Positions 37,480-48,067 are shown, counted from the first letter of the stretch. The stretch is 64,000 nt of DNA from an uncultured Methanobrevibacter sp. (GCF_900314695.1 NZ_OMWD01000003.1:62001-126000); one strand, 5' to 3'. The notes: generated from the letters alone by a model not told the origin. Numbers and translations: made by a program.

Positions 37480-39636
37480 ATGCATGAAGTAATAATTTGC
37501 GAAAAACCAAATTCTGCTGAAAAAATTGCTAAAGCACTGTCACCCAGTGCCAAAAAGAAAGTTTATAACAAGAAAGTTAAATATTGGGAACTTAAAAAGG
37601 ATTCTAAAGATATTACCGTTGTTTCTGCAGTGGGACATCTTTATTCATTAACTCCTAATAATCCTAAAGACAAGGTTTATTTTGATCTCCGCTGGGCTCC
37701 TGCTTATGAGGTCAACAAGAGAGGAAGCGGTTTTACCAAGGATTATGTTCGAGCCATTAAAAAACTTGGAAAAAATGCAGATTCCTATGTTCATGCATGC
37801 GATTACGATACTGAAGGAACTCTGATTGGATATAATGCTTTAAAATATGCCTGCGGACAAAATAATCTTAGTAAAATTTCCCGTATGAAGTTTTCAACAT
37901 TAACTAAAAAGGATTTGCTTGAAGCATACGACAACAGAATTGATTTGGACATGAATCAGGTGGATACTGGTATTGCAAGGCATGTTTTGGATTATTATTT
38001 CGGTGTTAACATTTCCAAAGCTTTGATGAAATCCGTAAGCAATGCAAAGCACAGATTTTTAAAATTATCTGCCGGAAGGGTTCAAACTCCAACTTTGTCC
38101 ATTTTGGTAGATCGTGAAAAAGAAATCAAAGAATTTGTTCCTGAACCTTATTGGTTGATTAGGGCCATTTTAGATGGAAACATTGAGGTTAATCATGTTG
38201 ACGGTAAAATATTTGATCGTGAAAGGGCTGAAGATATTTTATCTAAATGTGATGGTGCTGATGCGGTTGTTGACAAAATCAAATTGTCAAAATCCACAAC
38301 CAAACCGCCTGTTCCATTTAATTTAGGAGGTCTTCAAACAGAAGCCTATAATGTATTCGGATTTTCTCCTAAAAAAACTCAGGTCATTGCTCAAAATCTT
38401 TATACTGCGGGTTATACTTCTTATCCACGTACTTCTTCTCAAAAATTGCCTGAAAGCCTCGATTTCAAATCAATTTTCAATCAATTAAAAAATAATCCTG
38501 AATTCGGTAAGCACATTGACAAGTTACCTTCCAAGTTAAAGCCAAATGAAGGTAAAAAAGAGGATGCTGCTCACCCTGCAATCCATCCAACAGGAATATT
38601 GCCTTCAGGACTGTCCAAGGATGACTTTAAAATCTACAATCTGATTGTGTATAGGTTCATTTCAGTTTTCTTCGAAGCTGCCAAATTTGAATCAATGACT
38701 ACAACAGTAGATATTGAAGGTGAAAAATTCAAATTTGGTCGCAGACGAGTTATTCATAAAGGATGGATGGAACATTATCCATACAGAAAAATCGATGATG
38801 ACGAGTTTCCGGATATCAGTGAAGGAGATTTGATTAAAGTTTTAGAAATCATTTCCGATGAAAAGGAAACCAAGCCTCCAGCAAGGTATAATCAGGCTTC
38901 ATTGATAAGGGAGCTTGAAAAAAGAGAACTTGGAACTAAAGCAACCCGTGCAGATATCATTGATAAATTGTATGACAGAAAATACATCACCGGAGATAAG
39001 CAAATTGAAGTCAATCAACTCGGAGAGAACATGATTGATACTTTAAGCACTTACTGTAATGACATTACTTCTGAAGAACTCACTCGTGACTTTGAAAATA
39101 AATTGGAAGGTATAGATAAGAATACTTCAACAAGACAGGAAGTTATTAAACAGGGTGAAAAGGAAGTAAATGTAATTTTAGGTGATATTAATAAGAATTC
39201 CAAGGAAATTGGTTCCAAGCTTTATGAATCTTACCAGGAGAGTAATGTTGTTGGAACTTGTCCTACTTGCGGTGCCAATCTTGTAAAAAGATATTCTCCA
39301 AAAACAAAAAGTTCCTTTGTTGGATGTTCAGCTTATCCTGATTGTACAACAATATATTCAATTCCAAAGGGAACAAATTTCTTAAAGAAAAAATGTGAGA
39401 AATGTGGTCTTCCAATAATTTCTTTTGGAAAGCCACGTCAAAGGGCTTGCCTTGATCCAAACTGTGGCAAGGATAAGACCAAACCGCATGATCCTAAAGT
39501 TGTGGGCAAATGTCCTGACTGCGGTAAGGATTTGTTAAAACGTTCCGGACGTTATGGTGAATTTATCGGATGCAGTGGATTTCCTAAATGCAGGTTCACT
39601 TGCTCTGTAGATGAACTAGAAAATAAATTAAAATAA
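37480..39636 (+). CDS. topA: DNA topoisomerase I (type IA)
   Basis: This 718-residue enzyme relaxes negative supercoils through a 5'-phosphotyrosine link. The N-terminal TOPRIM domain reads [17 protein letters not shown] with acidic residues in HACDYDTEG. The catalytic tyrosine region is [12 protein letters not shown] near residue 310, and [16 protein letters not shown] lies near 486. The C-terminus has zinc-ribbon cysteines: CPTCGANL ... CSAYPDC, KKCEKCG ... CLDPNCG and CPDCGKDL ... CSGFPKC. The start follows GAGGTAGGAAGAGTATC. It is a single transcription unit. Confidence 0.95.
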   Translation: MHEVIICEKPNSAEKIAKALSPSAKKKVYNKKVKYWELKKDSKDITVVSAVGHLYSLTPNNPKDKVYFDLRWAPAYEVNKRGSGFTKDYVRAIKKLGKNADSYVHACDYDTEGTLIGYNALKYACGQNNLSKISRMKFSTLTKKDLLEAYDNRIDLDMNQVDTGIARHVLDYYFGVNISKALMKSVSNAKHRFLKLSAGRVQTPTLSILVDREKEIKEFVPEPYWLIRAILDGNIEVNHVDGKIFDRERAEDILSKCDGADAVVDKIKLSKSTTKPPVPFNLGGLQTEAYNVFGFSPKKTQVIAQNLYTAGYTSYPRTSSQKLPESLDFKSIFNQLKNNPEFGKHIDKLPSKLKPNEGKKEDAAHPAIHPTGILPSGLSKDDFKIYNLIVYRFISVFFEAAKFESMTTTVDIEGEKFKFGRRRVIHKGWMEHYPYRKIDDDEFPDISEGDLIKVLEIISDEKETKPPARYNQASLIRELEKRELGTKATRADIIDKLYDRKYITGDKQIEVNQLGENMIDTLSTYCNDITSEELTRDFENKLEGIDKNTSTRQEVIKQGEKEVNVILGDINKNSKEIGSKLYESYQESNVVGTCPTCGANLVKRYSPKTKSSFVGCSAYPDCTTIYSIPKGTNFLKKKCEKCGLPIISFGKPRQRACLDPNCGKDKTKPHDPKVVGKCPDCGKDLLKRSGRYGEFIGCSGFPKCRFTCSVDELENKLK

Positions 39637-39831
39637 AATTTATCTTTTCTTCTTTTTTGTTTAATCCACAATATTTAATAATGGTGAATTAAATATATAC
39701 TACTCAATAAAAATATTTTTTCATATCATGTTTTAATATTTTTATTTGTTTCTTAATTATTTTAATTAAATTTACTGGAAATTCTATATCTTTATGGAAT
39801 TTTTATAGAATGAGATGAATAGAGGATTTAT

Positions 39832-42540
39832 ATGAATAAACAAACAATATTAACAGTAGGTAAATCAATACTTATTATTTTGATTTTGTTAGCTGTTGTT
39901 TTTGCATTGAGGGCTCCTGCAGCCGATTTGCCATCAATGGATAACGAACTCAAAGCACAATATGTTGATTCATCCGGTCTTCCTTATTTCAGTGAAATGG
40001 ATTCATATTATAACTTAAGGTTGACACAAGATTATGCAGATCACGGTTTTGTGGGAGACGAAATTATAAATGGTAGCGAATGGGATATGCATCGGTACGC
40101 GCCCGACGGGAATCAGATTAATTATGAGCTGGGTATCGTATATCTCACAAACTGGTTACATGACGTAGCTAACAGTTTCTTTGGCGGAAACTATTCAATT
40201 AAGGAAATTGCGTTTTGGACTGGTCCAATCATATCTTCATTAGCTGTGATTCCGGCATTTATATTCGCTAGAAGAATATCTAACGATTGGGGAGCGATTG
40301 TTGCAACATTAATTATTGTTCTTGCTCCGAATTATTTCTCACACACATTCGCAGGATTTTTCGATACAGATATGTTCTATTACATATTTTCGCTGTTATT
40401 CGTATTTTTCTTTGTTGAATGTATACGGACGGACAATATTATTCTTAAAATAATTTATGCAATAATATCCATCGTTTCAATAGGATTATTCTCACAATCT
40501 TGGACTGGTTATATCTTTTACATAGGTTTGATGGGAATATTTTCCATTGTATATCTAATTGTATGTTATGTCTTCGACGTTGACAACAATAAAAGCGAAT
40601 ATTCGAGTAAAGTGTCTTGGTTTATCCATCAGGATGCGCTATTGTCACTTGTGATTCTTGGTGTAATTGGATTTGCCGGACTCGCTGTTTTCAAAGGAGT
40701 CGATGGAGTATTTGGAATATTTGGAAATTTAACTGGATTATTAAGCTTGCAATCTGCATCTAGGGTTGTAGGTGGATTCCCTAACGTACTTGTTTCTGTT
40801 GCAGAGATGCAACAACCATCCATGCTTGGTGCTGGAATGAATTCAATGTTCTTAGCTAGTACCAATGGTTTCATTAACGGTATCGGTGGTATAGCAGTAT
40901 TTTTCGCAGCTTTAATTGTAGCTTATATTTTAGTTTCCAGATCTTGGAAATTCAGATCTGCAGGAAAAACAGTTCAAGTATCCGGAAAACCACAAAAAGG
41001 AGAAAGAGTTTCTGCTGCTGAAAAATTAGATGACGACCGTAAATTTAAGTTCTCATTTACGGATTTAAAATTCGGTGGTTCCAATGAGATATTGGCTAGT
41101 AAAAAATTAACAGTACTTTACGCAACATTATTTGTTGTATGGATTGCAGTTACTGCTCTTGCTGTAACTAGAGGTTCAAGGTTCATTACAACAATCGTAT
41201 TGCCATTCGGATTATTGGCTGGTGTATTTGTAAGTTATGCTAGTGATTATATTAAAACTAGATTAAATAATGATAAATGGTTAGTTGTTATTGTGGCATT
41301 CTGTGGATTTTTAGCTGCAGTCCCATTAGCAACTATTAACACAATGTATGGAATAGCAATCTTTGCAGTTATATTTGCTATTGGTTTAGTTGCAATTTAT
41401 GGAATGAAACCTAACGCATCCGTTAAAGTTCCGCTCAAGAAATATGTTGTTATTGCAGCTATAATTATTGCTCTTGTAACACCAACACTTTGTGGTGCTT
41501 TCCAAGTTTCTACAAATGTTTACCCAGGTACCAGCGATCCAATGTGGAATTCAATGGAATGGATTAAAGAAACTCAATCCAATGATACCGTAATTACATC
41601 CTGGTGGGACTTCGGTTACCTCTTCGAAATTGCTGCAGATAGACAAGCAACTTTCGACGGAGGTTCTCAGACAGGAAGCCGTGCTTTCTGGCTGGGTCAA
41701 GCTATGGGTACGGACAACCTGGATTTGTCGGTAGGTATATTTAGAATGCTGGATACAACCGGTGAGAGGGCAACTCAAAAGCTGGTGGATATTACTGGAG
41801 ATTCCGGTCAATCAGTAGGCATATTACTTGATATTTTACCAAAATCATCTAGTGATGCACAAAAAACTTTAATGGATAAATATCATTTGAATTCAACAGC
41901 CGCTTCGGATATTGTTAATTTAACACACCCTGCAAATCCACGGCCTGTTATTTTCGTAGCATCTTCAGATATGCTTTCTAAAGCTGGTTGGTGGAGTTAC
42001 TTCGGACATTGGAACTTTGAAAACCAAACCTCTGAAAACTACAACTACTTGGTACCGACAAGCACTATACAAGTAGCTCCTGGTCAAACCGCTAATTATA
42101 CTTTAATGCAAGATTCAGGAATGACTGTAAATACAGTTATTGAAAGAGGAACAGGTAACAATACAACTACAGCACATGTTGAGTCTGTTTATACTGAAAA
42201 TGGTCAAAAAATCATGATTAATGATACTGAATATAACCCATATAATGCTTCAAACATTATCGTGATTGAAAATAACCAAATCATGAAAAACGAGTCAATT
42301 AAAGGTGCTGAGAATGGTAACTTTACTATTTTCTTAGTTGGTAATAATAATGAATACACTCCATTCTTGATTAGTAATGAACTGGTTAACTCAATGTTCA
42401 CTAGACTTTACCTTATGGGTGGAGCCGGTCAAAATCAGTTCACTTTAGTACATTCCGAACCGGGTGTAATGTTATTTAAAGTCAACTTTGATGGTAGTAG
42501 TAATTCAACAGCTAGTGGAAATTCAACATCTAGCAATTAG
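39832..42540 (+). CDS. aglB: Oligosaccharyltransferase AglB (STT3 family)
   Basis: AglB transfers lipid-linked glycans to asparagine in N-x-S/T sites on the outer face of the membrane. The 902 residues start with a membrane segment, then show the acidic motif in FSEMDSYYNLRL, the FFDTDMFYY motif near residue 180, about 12 membrane helices, and the soluble catalytic WWDFGY motif near residue 592 (SWWDFGYLF). Many N-x-T sequons occur in its C-terminus. The start follows GAGGATTT. The many Asn-rich exported proteins in this window are likely substrates. Confidence 0.94.
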   Translation: MNKQTILTVGKSILIILILLAVVFALRAPAADLPSMDNELKAQYVDSSGLPYFSEMDSYYNLRLTQDYADHGFVGDEIINGSEWDMHRYAPDGNQINYELGIVYLTNWLHDVANSFFGGNYSIKEIAFWTGPIISSLAVIPAFIFARRISNDWGAIVATLIIVLAPNYFSHTFAGFFDTDMFYYIFSLLFVFFFVECIRTDNIILKIIYAIISIVSIGLFSQSWTGYIFYIGLMGIFSIVYLIVCYVFDVDNNKSEYSSKVSWFIHQDALLSLVILGVIGFAGLAVFKGVDGVFGIFGNLTGLLSLQSASRVVGGFPNVLVSVAEMQQPSMLGAGMNSMFLASTNGFINGIGGIAVFFAALIVAYILVSRSWKFRSAGKTVQVSGKPQKGERVSAAEKLDDDRKFKFSFTDLKFGGSNEILASKKLTVLYATLFVVWIAVTALAVTRGSRFITTIVLPFGLLAGVFVSYASDYIKTRLNNDKWLVVIVAFCGFLAAVPLATINTMYGIAIFAVIFAIGLVAIYGMKPNASVKVPLKKYVVIAAIIIALVTPTLCGAFQVSTNVYPGTSDPMWNSMEWIKETQSNDTVITSWWDFGYLFEIAADRQATFDGGSQTGSRAFWLGQAMGTDNLDLSVGIFRMLDTTGERATQKLVDITGDSGQSVGILLDILPKSSSDAQKTLMDKYHLNSTAASDIVNLTHPANPRPVIFVASSDMLSKAGWWSYFGHWNFENQTSENYNYLVPTSTIQVAPGQTANYTLMQDSGMTVNTVIERGTGNNTTTAHVESVYTENGQKIMINDTEYNPYNASNIIVIENNQIMKNESIKGAENGNFTIFLVGNNNEYTPFLISNELVNSMFTRLYLMGGAGQNQFTLVHSEPGVMLFKVNFDGSSNSTASGNSTSSN

Positions 42541-42575
42541 ATTAGGATTTTCCTAATCTTTCTTTTTTTTATTTT
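42540..42575 (+). terminator. Terminator after aglB
   Basis: GATTAGGA-TTT-TCCTAATC overlaps the stop codon and leads into a T-rich tract. Confidence 0.7.
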
Positions 42576-42590
42576 TTTTATGGTGATTTA

Positions 42591-43685
42591 ATGGGAATAG
42601 AAGAGAAAATAAAGGATATTGAAGAAGAAATTCAAAAAACACCATACAATAAAGCTACTTCACACCACATTGGTAAATTAAAAGCAAAACTATCAAAACT
42701 TAAAGAAGAATCTTTACAAAGAAGCAGTGGTGGTACTAAAGGACAAGGTTTCCATGTTAAAAAATCAGGGGATGCTACTGTTGTTCTTGTAGGATTTCCT
42801 TCAGTTGGTAAATCTACTCTCTTGAATAATATTACAAATGCAGAAAGTAAAGTTGGTGCTTATCAGTTCACAACTTTAGATATTGTTCCAGGTGTCATGG
42901 AGCATAAAAATGCTAAAATCCAAGTTTTTGATATTCCTGGAATTATTACCGGTGCAAGTAGTGGTAAAGGAAGAGGAAAAGAAATTCTATCTGTTGCAAG
43001 AACTGCTGATTTGATATTGGTTGTATTGGATACTTTAAATCCACAGCATATTGATGTTATTGTAAAAGAACTAAGAGCTATTGGAATCAGACCAAATGAA
43101 CAGCCACCAGACGTTACAGTTAAGAGGAAAAAGCTTGGTGGTGTAAAGGTATCATCCACCTGTCCGTTGTCTCATTTGGATGAAAAAACAATCCGTTCTA
43201 TCCTTAATGAATACGGTTATATTAATGCTGACGTTCTCTTCAGGGATGACGTTACAATGGATCAGTTCATCGATGTGCTTGATAGAAACAAATCCTATGT
43301 TCCGATGTTGGTTTTATTAAATAAGGTTGACCTTGTTGATGAGGCATACATTAAAGAGCTTAAGAAATACATTCCAGAATTTATTCCGATTTCCGCTGAT
43401 AAAAATACAAATATTGATGAGCTAAAAGATATCATATTTGATAATTTGGACCTTGTCAGAGTATATTTAAAACCACAAGGCAGAAAAGCGGACATGGAAG
43501 ATCCATTGGTTATCAAAAAGGGTTCTACTGTAATTGACGCATGCAGAAAACTGCATAGAGAATTCGTTAAGAATTTCCGTCATGCTAAAGTTTGGGGAAC
43601 TTCTGTCAAATTCCCTGGTCAAAAGGTAGGTCCTGACCACGTATTGGATGATGAAGATGTTTTAAGAATTATTTTAAAAAAATAA
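42591..43685 (+). CDS. DRG-type GTP-binding protein
   Basis: This 364-residue OBG/DRG GTPase likely acts on ribosomes or translation. The G motifs are [15 protein letters not shown] near residue 66, [27 protein letters not shown] and LLNKVDLV near 240. A TGS domain forms the last 75 residues ([17 protein letters not shown] to [10 protein letters not shown]). The N-terminal helical region begins with basic and acidic heptads. The start follows TATGGTGATTTA. It is followed closely by the AK6 gene. Confidence 0.93.
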   Translation: MGIEEKIKDIEEEIQKTPYNKATSHHIGKLKAKLSKLKEESLQRSSGGTKGQGFHVKKSGDATVVLVGFPSVGKSTLLNNITNAESKVGAYQFTTLDIVPGVMEHKNAKIQVFDIPGIITGASSGKGRGKEILSVARTADLILVVLDTLNPQHIDVIVKELRAIGIRPNEQPPDVTVKRKKLGGVKVSSTCPLSHLDEKTIRSILNEYGYINADVLFRDDVTMDQFIDVLDRNKSYVPMLVLLNKVDLVDEAYIKELKKYIPEFIPISADKNTNIDELKDIIFDNLDLVRVYLKPQGRKADMEDPLVIKKGSTVIDACRKLHREFVKNFRHAKVWGTSVKFPGQKVGPDHVLDDEDVLRIILKK

Positions 43686-43703
43686 TTCCTTTTTTTGATT
43701 TTT

Positions 43704-44249
43704 ATGCGTAAAACTATTTTTATAACTGGTACTCCCGGTACTGGAAAAACTACTGTTAGTGAAGTTTTAGCTTCTAAATTAAATTGCAGATTGATTAAAA
43801 TTAACGATTTGGCAATTGAAAATGATTTTATTTTAGGAATTGACGAGGATAAAGGCTATAAGGTCATCGATATTCCTGCACTCAATGAAAAAGTTTCTGA
43901 GATAATTAACGACAGTGACGAGCTGATTATTTTTGAAGGGCATTTGGCTCATTTGTGTGATGGGGCTGACAAAGTAATTGTTTTAAGAGTCAGACCTGAA
44001 ATTTTGCAATCCAGACTTGAAGCCCGTAATTATTCCGAATCTAAAATCCATGAAAACCTTGAAGCTGAAGCAATGGGAGTCTGTACAGCGGAAGCATATG
44101 GTATTTATGGTGAGAATATCTCAGAGATTGATGTGAGTGATTTAACTGTAGATGAAATTGTTGATGTGATTTCCAGTATCATTTCAGGTAGTAATGATTA
44201 TCCTGTTGGTGAAATTGATTTTATGGATTGGTTGATTTCAAATTCTTAA
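43704..44249 (+). CDS. Adenylate kinase AK6/Fap7-like nucleotide kinase
   Basis: This 181-residue P-loop nucleotide kinase belongs to the AK6/Fap7 family, which in archaea and eukaryotes is linked with 40S/30S ribosome maturation. The Walker A motif [17 protein letters not shown] is at the N-terminus, followed by INDLAIEND, the FEGHLAHL segment and [15 protein letters not shown]. The start is ATG at 43704; a ribosome site is not obvious, so translation may be coupled to the DRG gene 18 bases upstream. Confidence 0.88.
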   Translation: MRKTIFITGTPGTGKTTVSEVLASKLNCRLIKINDLAIENDFILGIDEDKGYKVIDIPALNEKVSEIINDSDELIIFEGHLAHLCDGADKVIVLRVRPEILQSRLEARNYSESKIHENLEAEAMGVCTAEAYGIYGENISEIDVSDLTVDEIVDVISSIISGSNDYPVGEIDFMDWLISNS

Positions 44250-44375
44250 TTATTATTTGATAGCAATTTTTCATTCTAAAAGCAATTTTCCTAAATCTTC
44301 ATAATTTTTCTTTTTTAGGTCAATTTTTAACTTATTTTTATCTATTTTCATAATATGCAATTGTGCACTCTTGTA

Positions 44376-44434
44376 GTTCGAAAATATTTATATATGTTCG
44401 AGTTCAATATTAACATGATTGTTCTAGCTAGTTC
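44376..44434 (+). promoter_or_regulatory. Promoter with GTTC repeats before the toxin-antitoxin pair
   Basis: A TATA box (ATATTTATATATG) lies at about 44384-44396. GTTCGA occurs at 44376 and 44396, exactly 20 bases apart, flanking it, and GTTC recurs at 44402, 44421 and 44431. Repeats on one helix face around the TATA box suit autorepression by the antitoxin. The remaining part of 44250-44522 holds no convincing gene. Confidence 0.5.
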
Positions 44435-44522
44435 AAACACAATGCAAAAGCGGTTAAAATTAATTCTTTGTGATTTTAATTTAAAATTATGTTCAAAGGT
44501 TGAAAGAAAGTGGATTGATACA

Positions 44523-44762
44523 ATGTTAAATATAAATTTAAAAGATAATGTGGTTGAAAAGGTTAATATAATGTCTAAATTAACTAATAAAACTCCAGAA
44601 GAGGTTGTTAATGAAACTCTTTGGGATAATCTTAAAAAAATTGAAGATGTTCCGGATGAACTTGATTACGAAAAAATTTGGGGCATGTTGGAGCATGATA
44701 ATCCTGAAGGAGATGATATTTTGGATAATCTCATACGCCTTGGTAAAGAAGGTTGGGATTAA
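44523..44762 (+). CDS. VapB-like antitoxin
   Basis: This 79-residue acidic protein has an N-terminal strand-helix region (NINLKDNVVEKVNIMSKL) and an acidic C-terminal tail (DVPDELDYEKIWGMLEHDNPEG), like antitoxins that bind PIN toxins. ATG at 44523 is preceded by GTGG ten bases upstream; a longer frame begins upstream but has no ribosome site and overlaps the promoter. The PIN gene begins 29 bases after its stop. The family assignment rests on size, context and composition. Confidence 0.6.
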   Translation: MLNINLKDNVVEKVNIMSKLTNKTPEEVVNETLWDNLKKIEDVPDELDYEKIWGMLEHDNPEGDDILDNLIRLGKEGWD

Positions 44763-44791
44763 TCATTAATCAAACACCACGAGGAATTTTG

Positions 44792-45190
44792 ATGATTTTT
44801 TTAGACACCACTTATGTTAATGGTTTGATAATTAAAAAAGATCCCTATAAGAAATCTTCAGAAAATATCAAACCATTTTTGGACAAAGAAGCAAAAGCAA
44901 CCAACATCACAGTTCTAGTTGAGGTATTAAATAGTCTAAAGAGAAATAATTTTAATGGAAATGTCAAGGACATTGTTAATCAATTGTTTAATGTTCATAT
45001 TTTTGATTTTTTGTCAAAAGAAGATTATAAAAAAGCTATGGAACTGTTTAGATTTTACAATCATGCCATTAATTTTGCAGATTGTACTATATTAGTATCT
45101 ATGCAAAAACATGGAATTACCAGAATTGCAACATTTGATTCTGATTTTGACAAAATCCATTGGATTAATAGAATATGTGGGTTTTTTTAA
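44792..45190 (+). CDS. PIN-domain ribonuclease, VapC-like toxin
   Basis: This 132-residue PIN-domain protein has the acidic active-site residues in order: Asp5 in FLDTTYV, Glu in NITVLVEVLN, Asp in INFADCTIL and Asp in IATFDSDFD. Such toxins cut tRNA or rRNA when unopposed by the antitoxin. ATG at 44792 follows GAGG; an earlier in-frame start would overlap the antitoxin gene without support. An essential lysine/alanine-rich addiction region is not visible. The gene ends at a T-rich tract. Confidence 0.8.
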   Translation: MIFLDTTYVNGLIIKKDPYKKSSENIKPFLDKEAKATNITVLVEVLNSLKRNNFNGNVKDIVNQLFNVHIFDFLSKEDYKKAMELFRFYNHAINFADCTILVSMQKHGITRIATFDSDFDKIHWINRICGFF

Positions 45191-45389
45191 CTCATTTTAA
45201 TTATTGTGAAATGATTCATCTTATTTAATCAATTAATTTCGTGTTATTGATGCAACTATTGTTTCGATGCTTTTGACAGATTTGATTATAAAATATTTTT
45301 TTCTTATTACTTCTATTTTTTAGAGAATTTCCAAATAATCCACAACCTTTATAAATAGTGATAAACATATTTATTCTTAATATTCATAT

Positions 45390-45402
45390 TAACCTAAGGT
45401 TA
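45390..45402. promoter_or_regulatory. TAACCT/AGGTTA palindrome before rnp4
   Basis: TAACCT-A-AGGTTA is a perfect 13-base palindrome, located in the likely promoter region of the RNase P gene, just downstream of AT-rich TATA-like sequence (TTTATAAATAG, 45348-45358). The remaining 295-base gap (45191-45485) holds nothing else recognisable. Confidence 0.3.
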
Positions 45403-45485
45403 TCTTAACTATGGTTTTTGTTTTAATTTGCGCAAATCATTTTAATTCAATTTTGAATATTATATCCTACAAAAGGAGGATATTT

Positions 45486-45851
45486 TTGAGTAGAGGAAAA
45501 CGACCAAAGTGGATGATTGAAATAGCGATTGAAAGAATGAATATTCTTTTTGAGCGTGCAGAGATGGAATTCATCACCCATCCTGAAAGATCCAATCGTT
45601 ATGTTGAACTTGCTTTAAAGCTATCCACCAAATACAATACCAAAATTCCCGAAAAATGGCAAAGGAGGTATTGTAAGAAATGTAAGAAATTCCTTTACCC
45701 GGGTCATAATTGCACCGTCCGGCTAATTAACTCAGAAGTTAATATTTTTTGTGGTGAATGTGGCCATGTCATGAAAATTCCTTATCATAAGGAAAAGAAA
45801 CTTAAAAGGAGAGCTAAATATGAGTCAATCAAAAAAAGAAATGATGAATAG
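45486..45851 (+). CDS. rnp4: RNase P protein component 4 (Rpr2/Rpp21)
   Basis: This subunit of archaeal ribonuclease P helps process the 5' end of tRNA precursors. The start is TTG at 45486, six bases after AAAGGAGGA, giving 121 residues beginning with a basic stretch RGKRPKW. Two zinc-binding pairs are present: CKKCKKFLYPGHNC and FCGECGHVM. The central helix (IEIAIERMNILFERAEMEF) binds its partner subunit. It overlaps the next gene, yhbY-like, by 32 bases, so they are co-translated. Confidence 0.9.
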   Translation: MSRGKRPKWMIEIAIERMNILFERAEMEFITHPERSNRYVELALKLSTKYNTKIPEKWQRRYCKKCKKFLYPGHNCTVRLINSEVNIFCGECGHVMKIPYHKEKKLKRRAKYESIKKRNDE

Positions 45852-46077
45852 AGCTCTTTCCGCGATGACAATTAATATTGGTAAGGCTGGTGTTAATGAT
45901 AATGTTATTGAAGAAATCAAACGCCAACTTGAAGCTAATGAAATTGTTAAACTTAAATTTGCAAAAAATATCGCTAGAGATAAAGATGATTACATCGACG
46001 AAATTGTCACTAAAACCAGAGCGAAGCTCATTGACGTTAGGGGACATGTTGCTGTAATCTATAAGAAAAAGCCTTAA
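45820..46077 (+). CDS. YhbY/CRM-domain RNA-binding protein
   Basis: This 85-residue protein belongs to the CRS1-YhbY (CRM) RNA-binding fold. Recognisable parts are TINIGKAGVNDNVIEEI near residue 14, ANEIVKLKFA, and the C-terminal RGHVAVIYKKK. Bacterial YhbY is associated with 50S assembly. ATG follows AAAGGAGAGCTAAAT. It overlaps rnp4 and precedes the ribosomal protein S19e gene, consistent with an RNA-processing set. Confidence 0.88.
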   Translation: MSQSKKEMMNRALSAMTINIGKAGVNDNVIEEIKRQLEANEIVKLKFAKNIARDKDDYIDEIVTKTRAKLIDVRGHVAVIYKKKP

Positions 46078-46173
46078 ACATTATAAATTTAGAGTTACAG
46101 GCCCTATTTTTTTAGGTCTTAAATTTACAGTGGATTAAGCTACAATTATTTAATAAAATATTGGAGAATTAAT

Positions 46174-46611
46174 ATGACTACTGTATTTGATGTACCTGCA
46201 GATTTATTAATTGAAAAAGTCGCAGACGAATTAAAAAATAATGATAAAATCAATTCCCCTGCATGGTCCAATTTTGTCAAAACTGGTGTTCACAAAGAAA
46301 GAAAACCAGAAAATGCTGATTGGTGGTATGTAAGAGCTGCTTCTATCATCAGAAGAGTTTACATGGATGGTCCTGTAGGAGTTATGAGTTTAAGAACTTT
46401 CTACGGTGGTAAAAAAGACCGTGGTGTACGTCCTGAAGTATTTAGGAAAGGTAGCGGATCTATCATCAGACACGCACTTCACCAATTAGAAGATGCGGGA
46501 TATGTAGAAAAAGTTGAAGGTGGAAGAGTTATCAGTCCAGCAGGAAGATCATTCTTAGATAAAATTTCTGCTGAAATCATTAAAGATATTCCTGAACTTG
46601 AAAAATACTAA
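46174..46611 (+). CDS. rps19e: 30S ribosomal protein S19e
   Basis: This 145-residue archaeal/eukaryotic ribosomal protein matches the family throughout: [31 protein letters not shown] near residue 50, [42 protein letters not shown] follows TTGGAGAATTAAT. It starts the cluster that leads to ftsY and is 21 bases before the PDCD5-like gene. Confidence 0.96.
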   Translation: MTTVFDVPADLLIEKVADELKNNDKINSPAWSNFVKTGVHKERKPENADWWYVRAASIIRRVYMDGPVGVMSLRTFYGGKKDRGVRPEVFRKGSGSIIRHALHQLEDAGYVEKVEGGRVISPAGRSFLDKISAEIIKDIPELEKY

Positions 46612-46632
46612 TTATAATTCGGAGAGTTTGAT

Positions 46633-46998
46633 ATGAGCGATTTAGATGAAATTCGTCAAAAAAGAATGGCTGAATTACAAGCTCAACAAGCTGCTATGCA
46701 GAATCAACAAATGCAGCAACAACAAGCTGCTGCACAGGCACAACAGCAAGAAGCACAAAGGCAACAGTTCGAAGCTCAGAAAAAACAAATTTTGAGTCAA
46801 ATTTTGACTCCTGAAGCTCGTACTAGATTAGGCAATCTCAGATTAACAAAACCCGAACTTGTTGAACAAATTGAACTTCAATTAATTCAATCAGCTCAAG
46901 CTGGAAGTTTAAGAGGTAAAGTTACAGATGAGCAGTTAAAAGTCTTATTAAGACAAATATCTGGTCAGAAAAGAGAAATTAAAATTACAAGGAAATAA
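46633..46998 (+). CDS. PDCD5-family DNA-binding protein
   Basis: This 121-residue protein belongs to the PDCD5/TFAR19 family, nucleic-acid-binding helical proteins of archaea and eukaryotes. A glutamine-rich N-terminal helix (about residues 14-50) precedes the conserved ILTPEARTRLGNLRLTKPELVE and the basic C-terminus. ATG follows CGGAGAGTTTGAT. It is in series between rps19e and a PP-loop ATPase, as in many archaea. Confidence 0.93.
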   Translation: MSDLDEIRQKRMAELQAQQAAMQNQQMQQQQAAAQAQQQEAQRQQFEAQKKQILSQILTPEARTRLGNLRLTKPELVEQIELQLIQSAQAGSLRGKVTDEQLKVLLRQISGQKREIKITRK

Positions 46999-47003
46999 TA
47001 TCA

Positions 47004-47588
47004 ATGAAAGCTGGTGTATTATATAGTGGTGGCAAAGATTCATCTTTCATGGCCGTGATGCTTAAGAGATTAGGTCTTGATGTAGAATTGTGCACTGCTA
47101 ATTTTGGTGTTTATAAATCATATATTCCAGCATCTAAATCAGCAAAATCTTTAGGCTTTAATCACAGAGTTATTGATTTGGACATTGGTCTGTTGGATAA
47201 GACCTGTGATATGATTATGAATGACGGATTTCCGAATGATGGGATTAAATTCATTCATGAAAATGTTGTAGAGAATGTTGCTGAAGAATATGATATTATT
47301 GCTGATGGGACAAGACGTGATGACAGGACTCCAAAACTCAATATCAATCAAATAAAAAGTCTTGAAGACAGAAAAAACGTTCAATATATAAATTTGGACA
47401 GTTTCGGTCACAAATCTGTGAAATTAATAACATCCAATTTGTTTGAAATTTCCCATGAAAAGTCAAATAAGGATAACAGCTCAGATTATGAGGTTGAAAT
47501 AAGAACTTTGATTGATGAGAAAGGAGGAAATTCATTGGACATATTCCCTGAACATTATCAAACTCGTGTTATTGGATATAAAAAATAA
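47004..47588 (+). CDS. PP-loop (N-type ATP pyrophosphatase) protein
   Basis: This 194-residue protein has the N-type ATP pyrophosphatase motif [12 protein letters not shown] at its N-terminus, the fold used by enzymes that adenylate carbonyl groups in tRNA modification, thiolation and diphthamide synthesis. A further [12 protein letters not shown] segment near residue 99 fits ATP binding. Substrate is unknown. It lies six bases after the PDCD5-like gene inside the conserved cluster, implying a role in translation. Confidence 0.8.
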   Translation: MKAGVLYSGGKDSSFMAVMLKRLGLDVELCTANFGVYKSYIPASKSAKSLGFNHRVIDLDIGLLDKTCDMIMNDGFPNDGIKFIHENVVENVAEEYDIIADGTRRDDRTPKLNINQIKSLEDRKNVQYINLDSFGHKSVKLITSNLFEISHEKSNKDNSSDYEVEIRTLIDEKGGNSLDIFPEHYQTRVIGYKK

Positions 47589-47608
47589 TTATTATTACAG
47601 GTGATAAA

Positions 47609-47764
47609 ATGAGTAGAAATAAACCATTAGCTAAAAAATTAAGGATGGCAAAAGCAAACAAACAAAATAGGAGAATTCCAATCTGGGCTTATGCTAAAAC
47701 TAACCGTAAACTTAGATACAGACCAAAACCTAGACATTGGAGAAGAAACAGTCTTAAATTATAA
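47609..47764 (+). CDS. rpl39e: 50S ribosomal protein L39e
   Basis: This 51-residue very basic protein ([20 protein letters not shown] and onward, ending [14 protein letters not shown]) is the L39e family, which lines the peptide exit tunnel. Its length is exactly the family norm. ATG follows CAGGTGATAAA. It is 12 bases before rpl31e. Confidence 0.96.
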   Translation: MSRNKPLAKKLRMAKANKQNRRIPIWAYAKTNRKLRYRPKPRHWRRNSLKL

Positions 47765-47776
47765 TGAGGGGTTATT

Positions 47777-48022
47777 ATGGAAAGAGTTTACACAATTCCA
47801 CTTAGAAATGTGAAAAATGTTAAAAGGACTATCAGAGCTCCTAGAGCTATTAGAGAAGTTAAAAACTTTTTAACTAAACACATGAAAGCTGAAGATGTTA
47901 AAATTGATGAATCTATCAATCATGCTATTTGGGAAAGAGGTATTCAAAAAATACCTTCTAAAATTACTGTAAAAGCGGTTAAAGATGATGATGGTATTGT
48001 AACAGCTACTTTAGCAGAATAG
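47777..48022 (+). CDS. rpl31e: 50S ribosomal protein L31e
   Basis: This 81-residue protein matches L31e: an opening [20 protein letters not shown], then [13 protein letters not shown] and [20 protein letters not shown] follows GAGGGGTTATT. It is between rpl39e and the aIF6 gene. Confidence 0.95.
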   Translation: MERVYTIPLRNVKNVKRTIRAPRAIREVKNFLTKHMKAEDVKIDESINHAIWERGIQKIPSKITVKAVKDDDGIVTATLAE

Positions 48023-48067
48023 CTATAGTACCTTTTACCATGCTATTGAGTAATGTGAGGTGACAAT

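Noticed and set aside
44355..44522. Longer N-terminus for the antitoxin
   Set aside because: It would cover the TATA box and GTTC repeats, and no ribosome site precedes it.
44355..45190. Mobile element around the toxin-antitoxin pair
   Set aside because: No transposase, integrase, terminal repeats or target duplication is visible here or elsewhere in the window.
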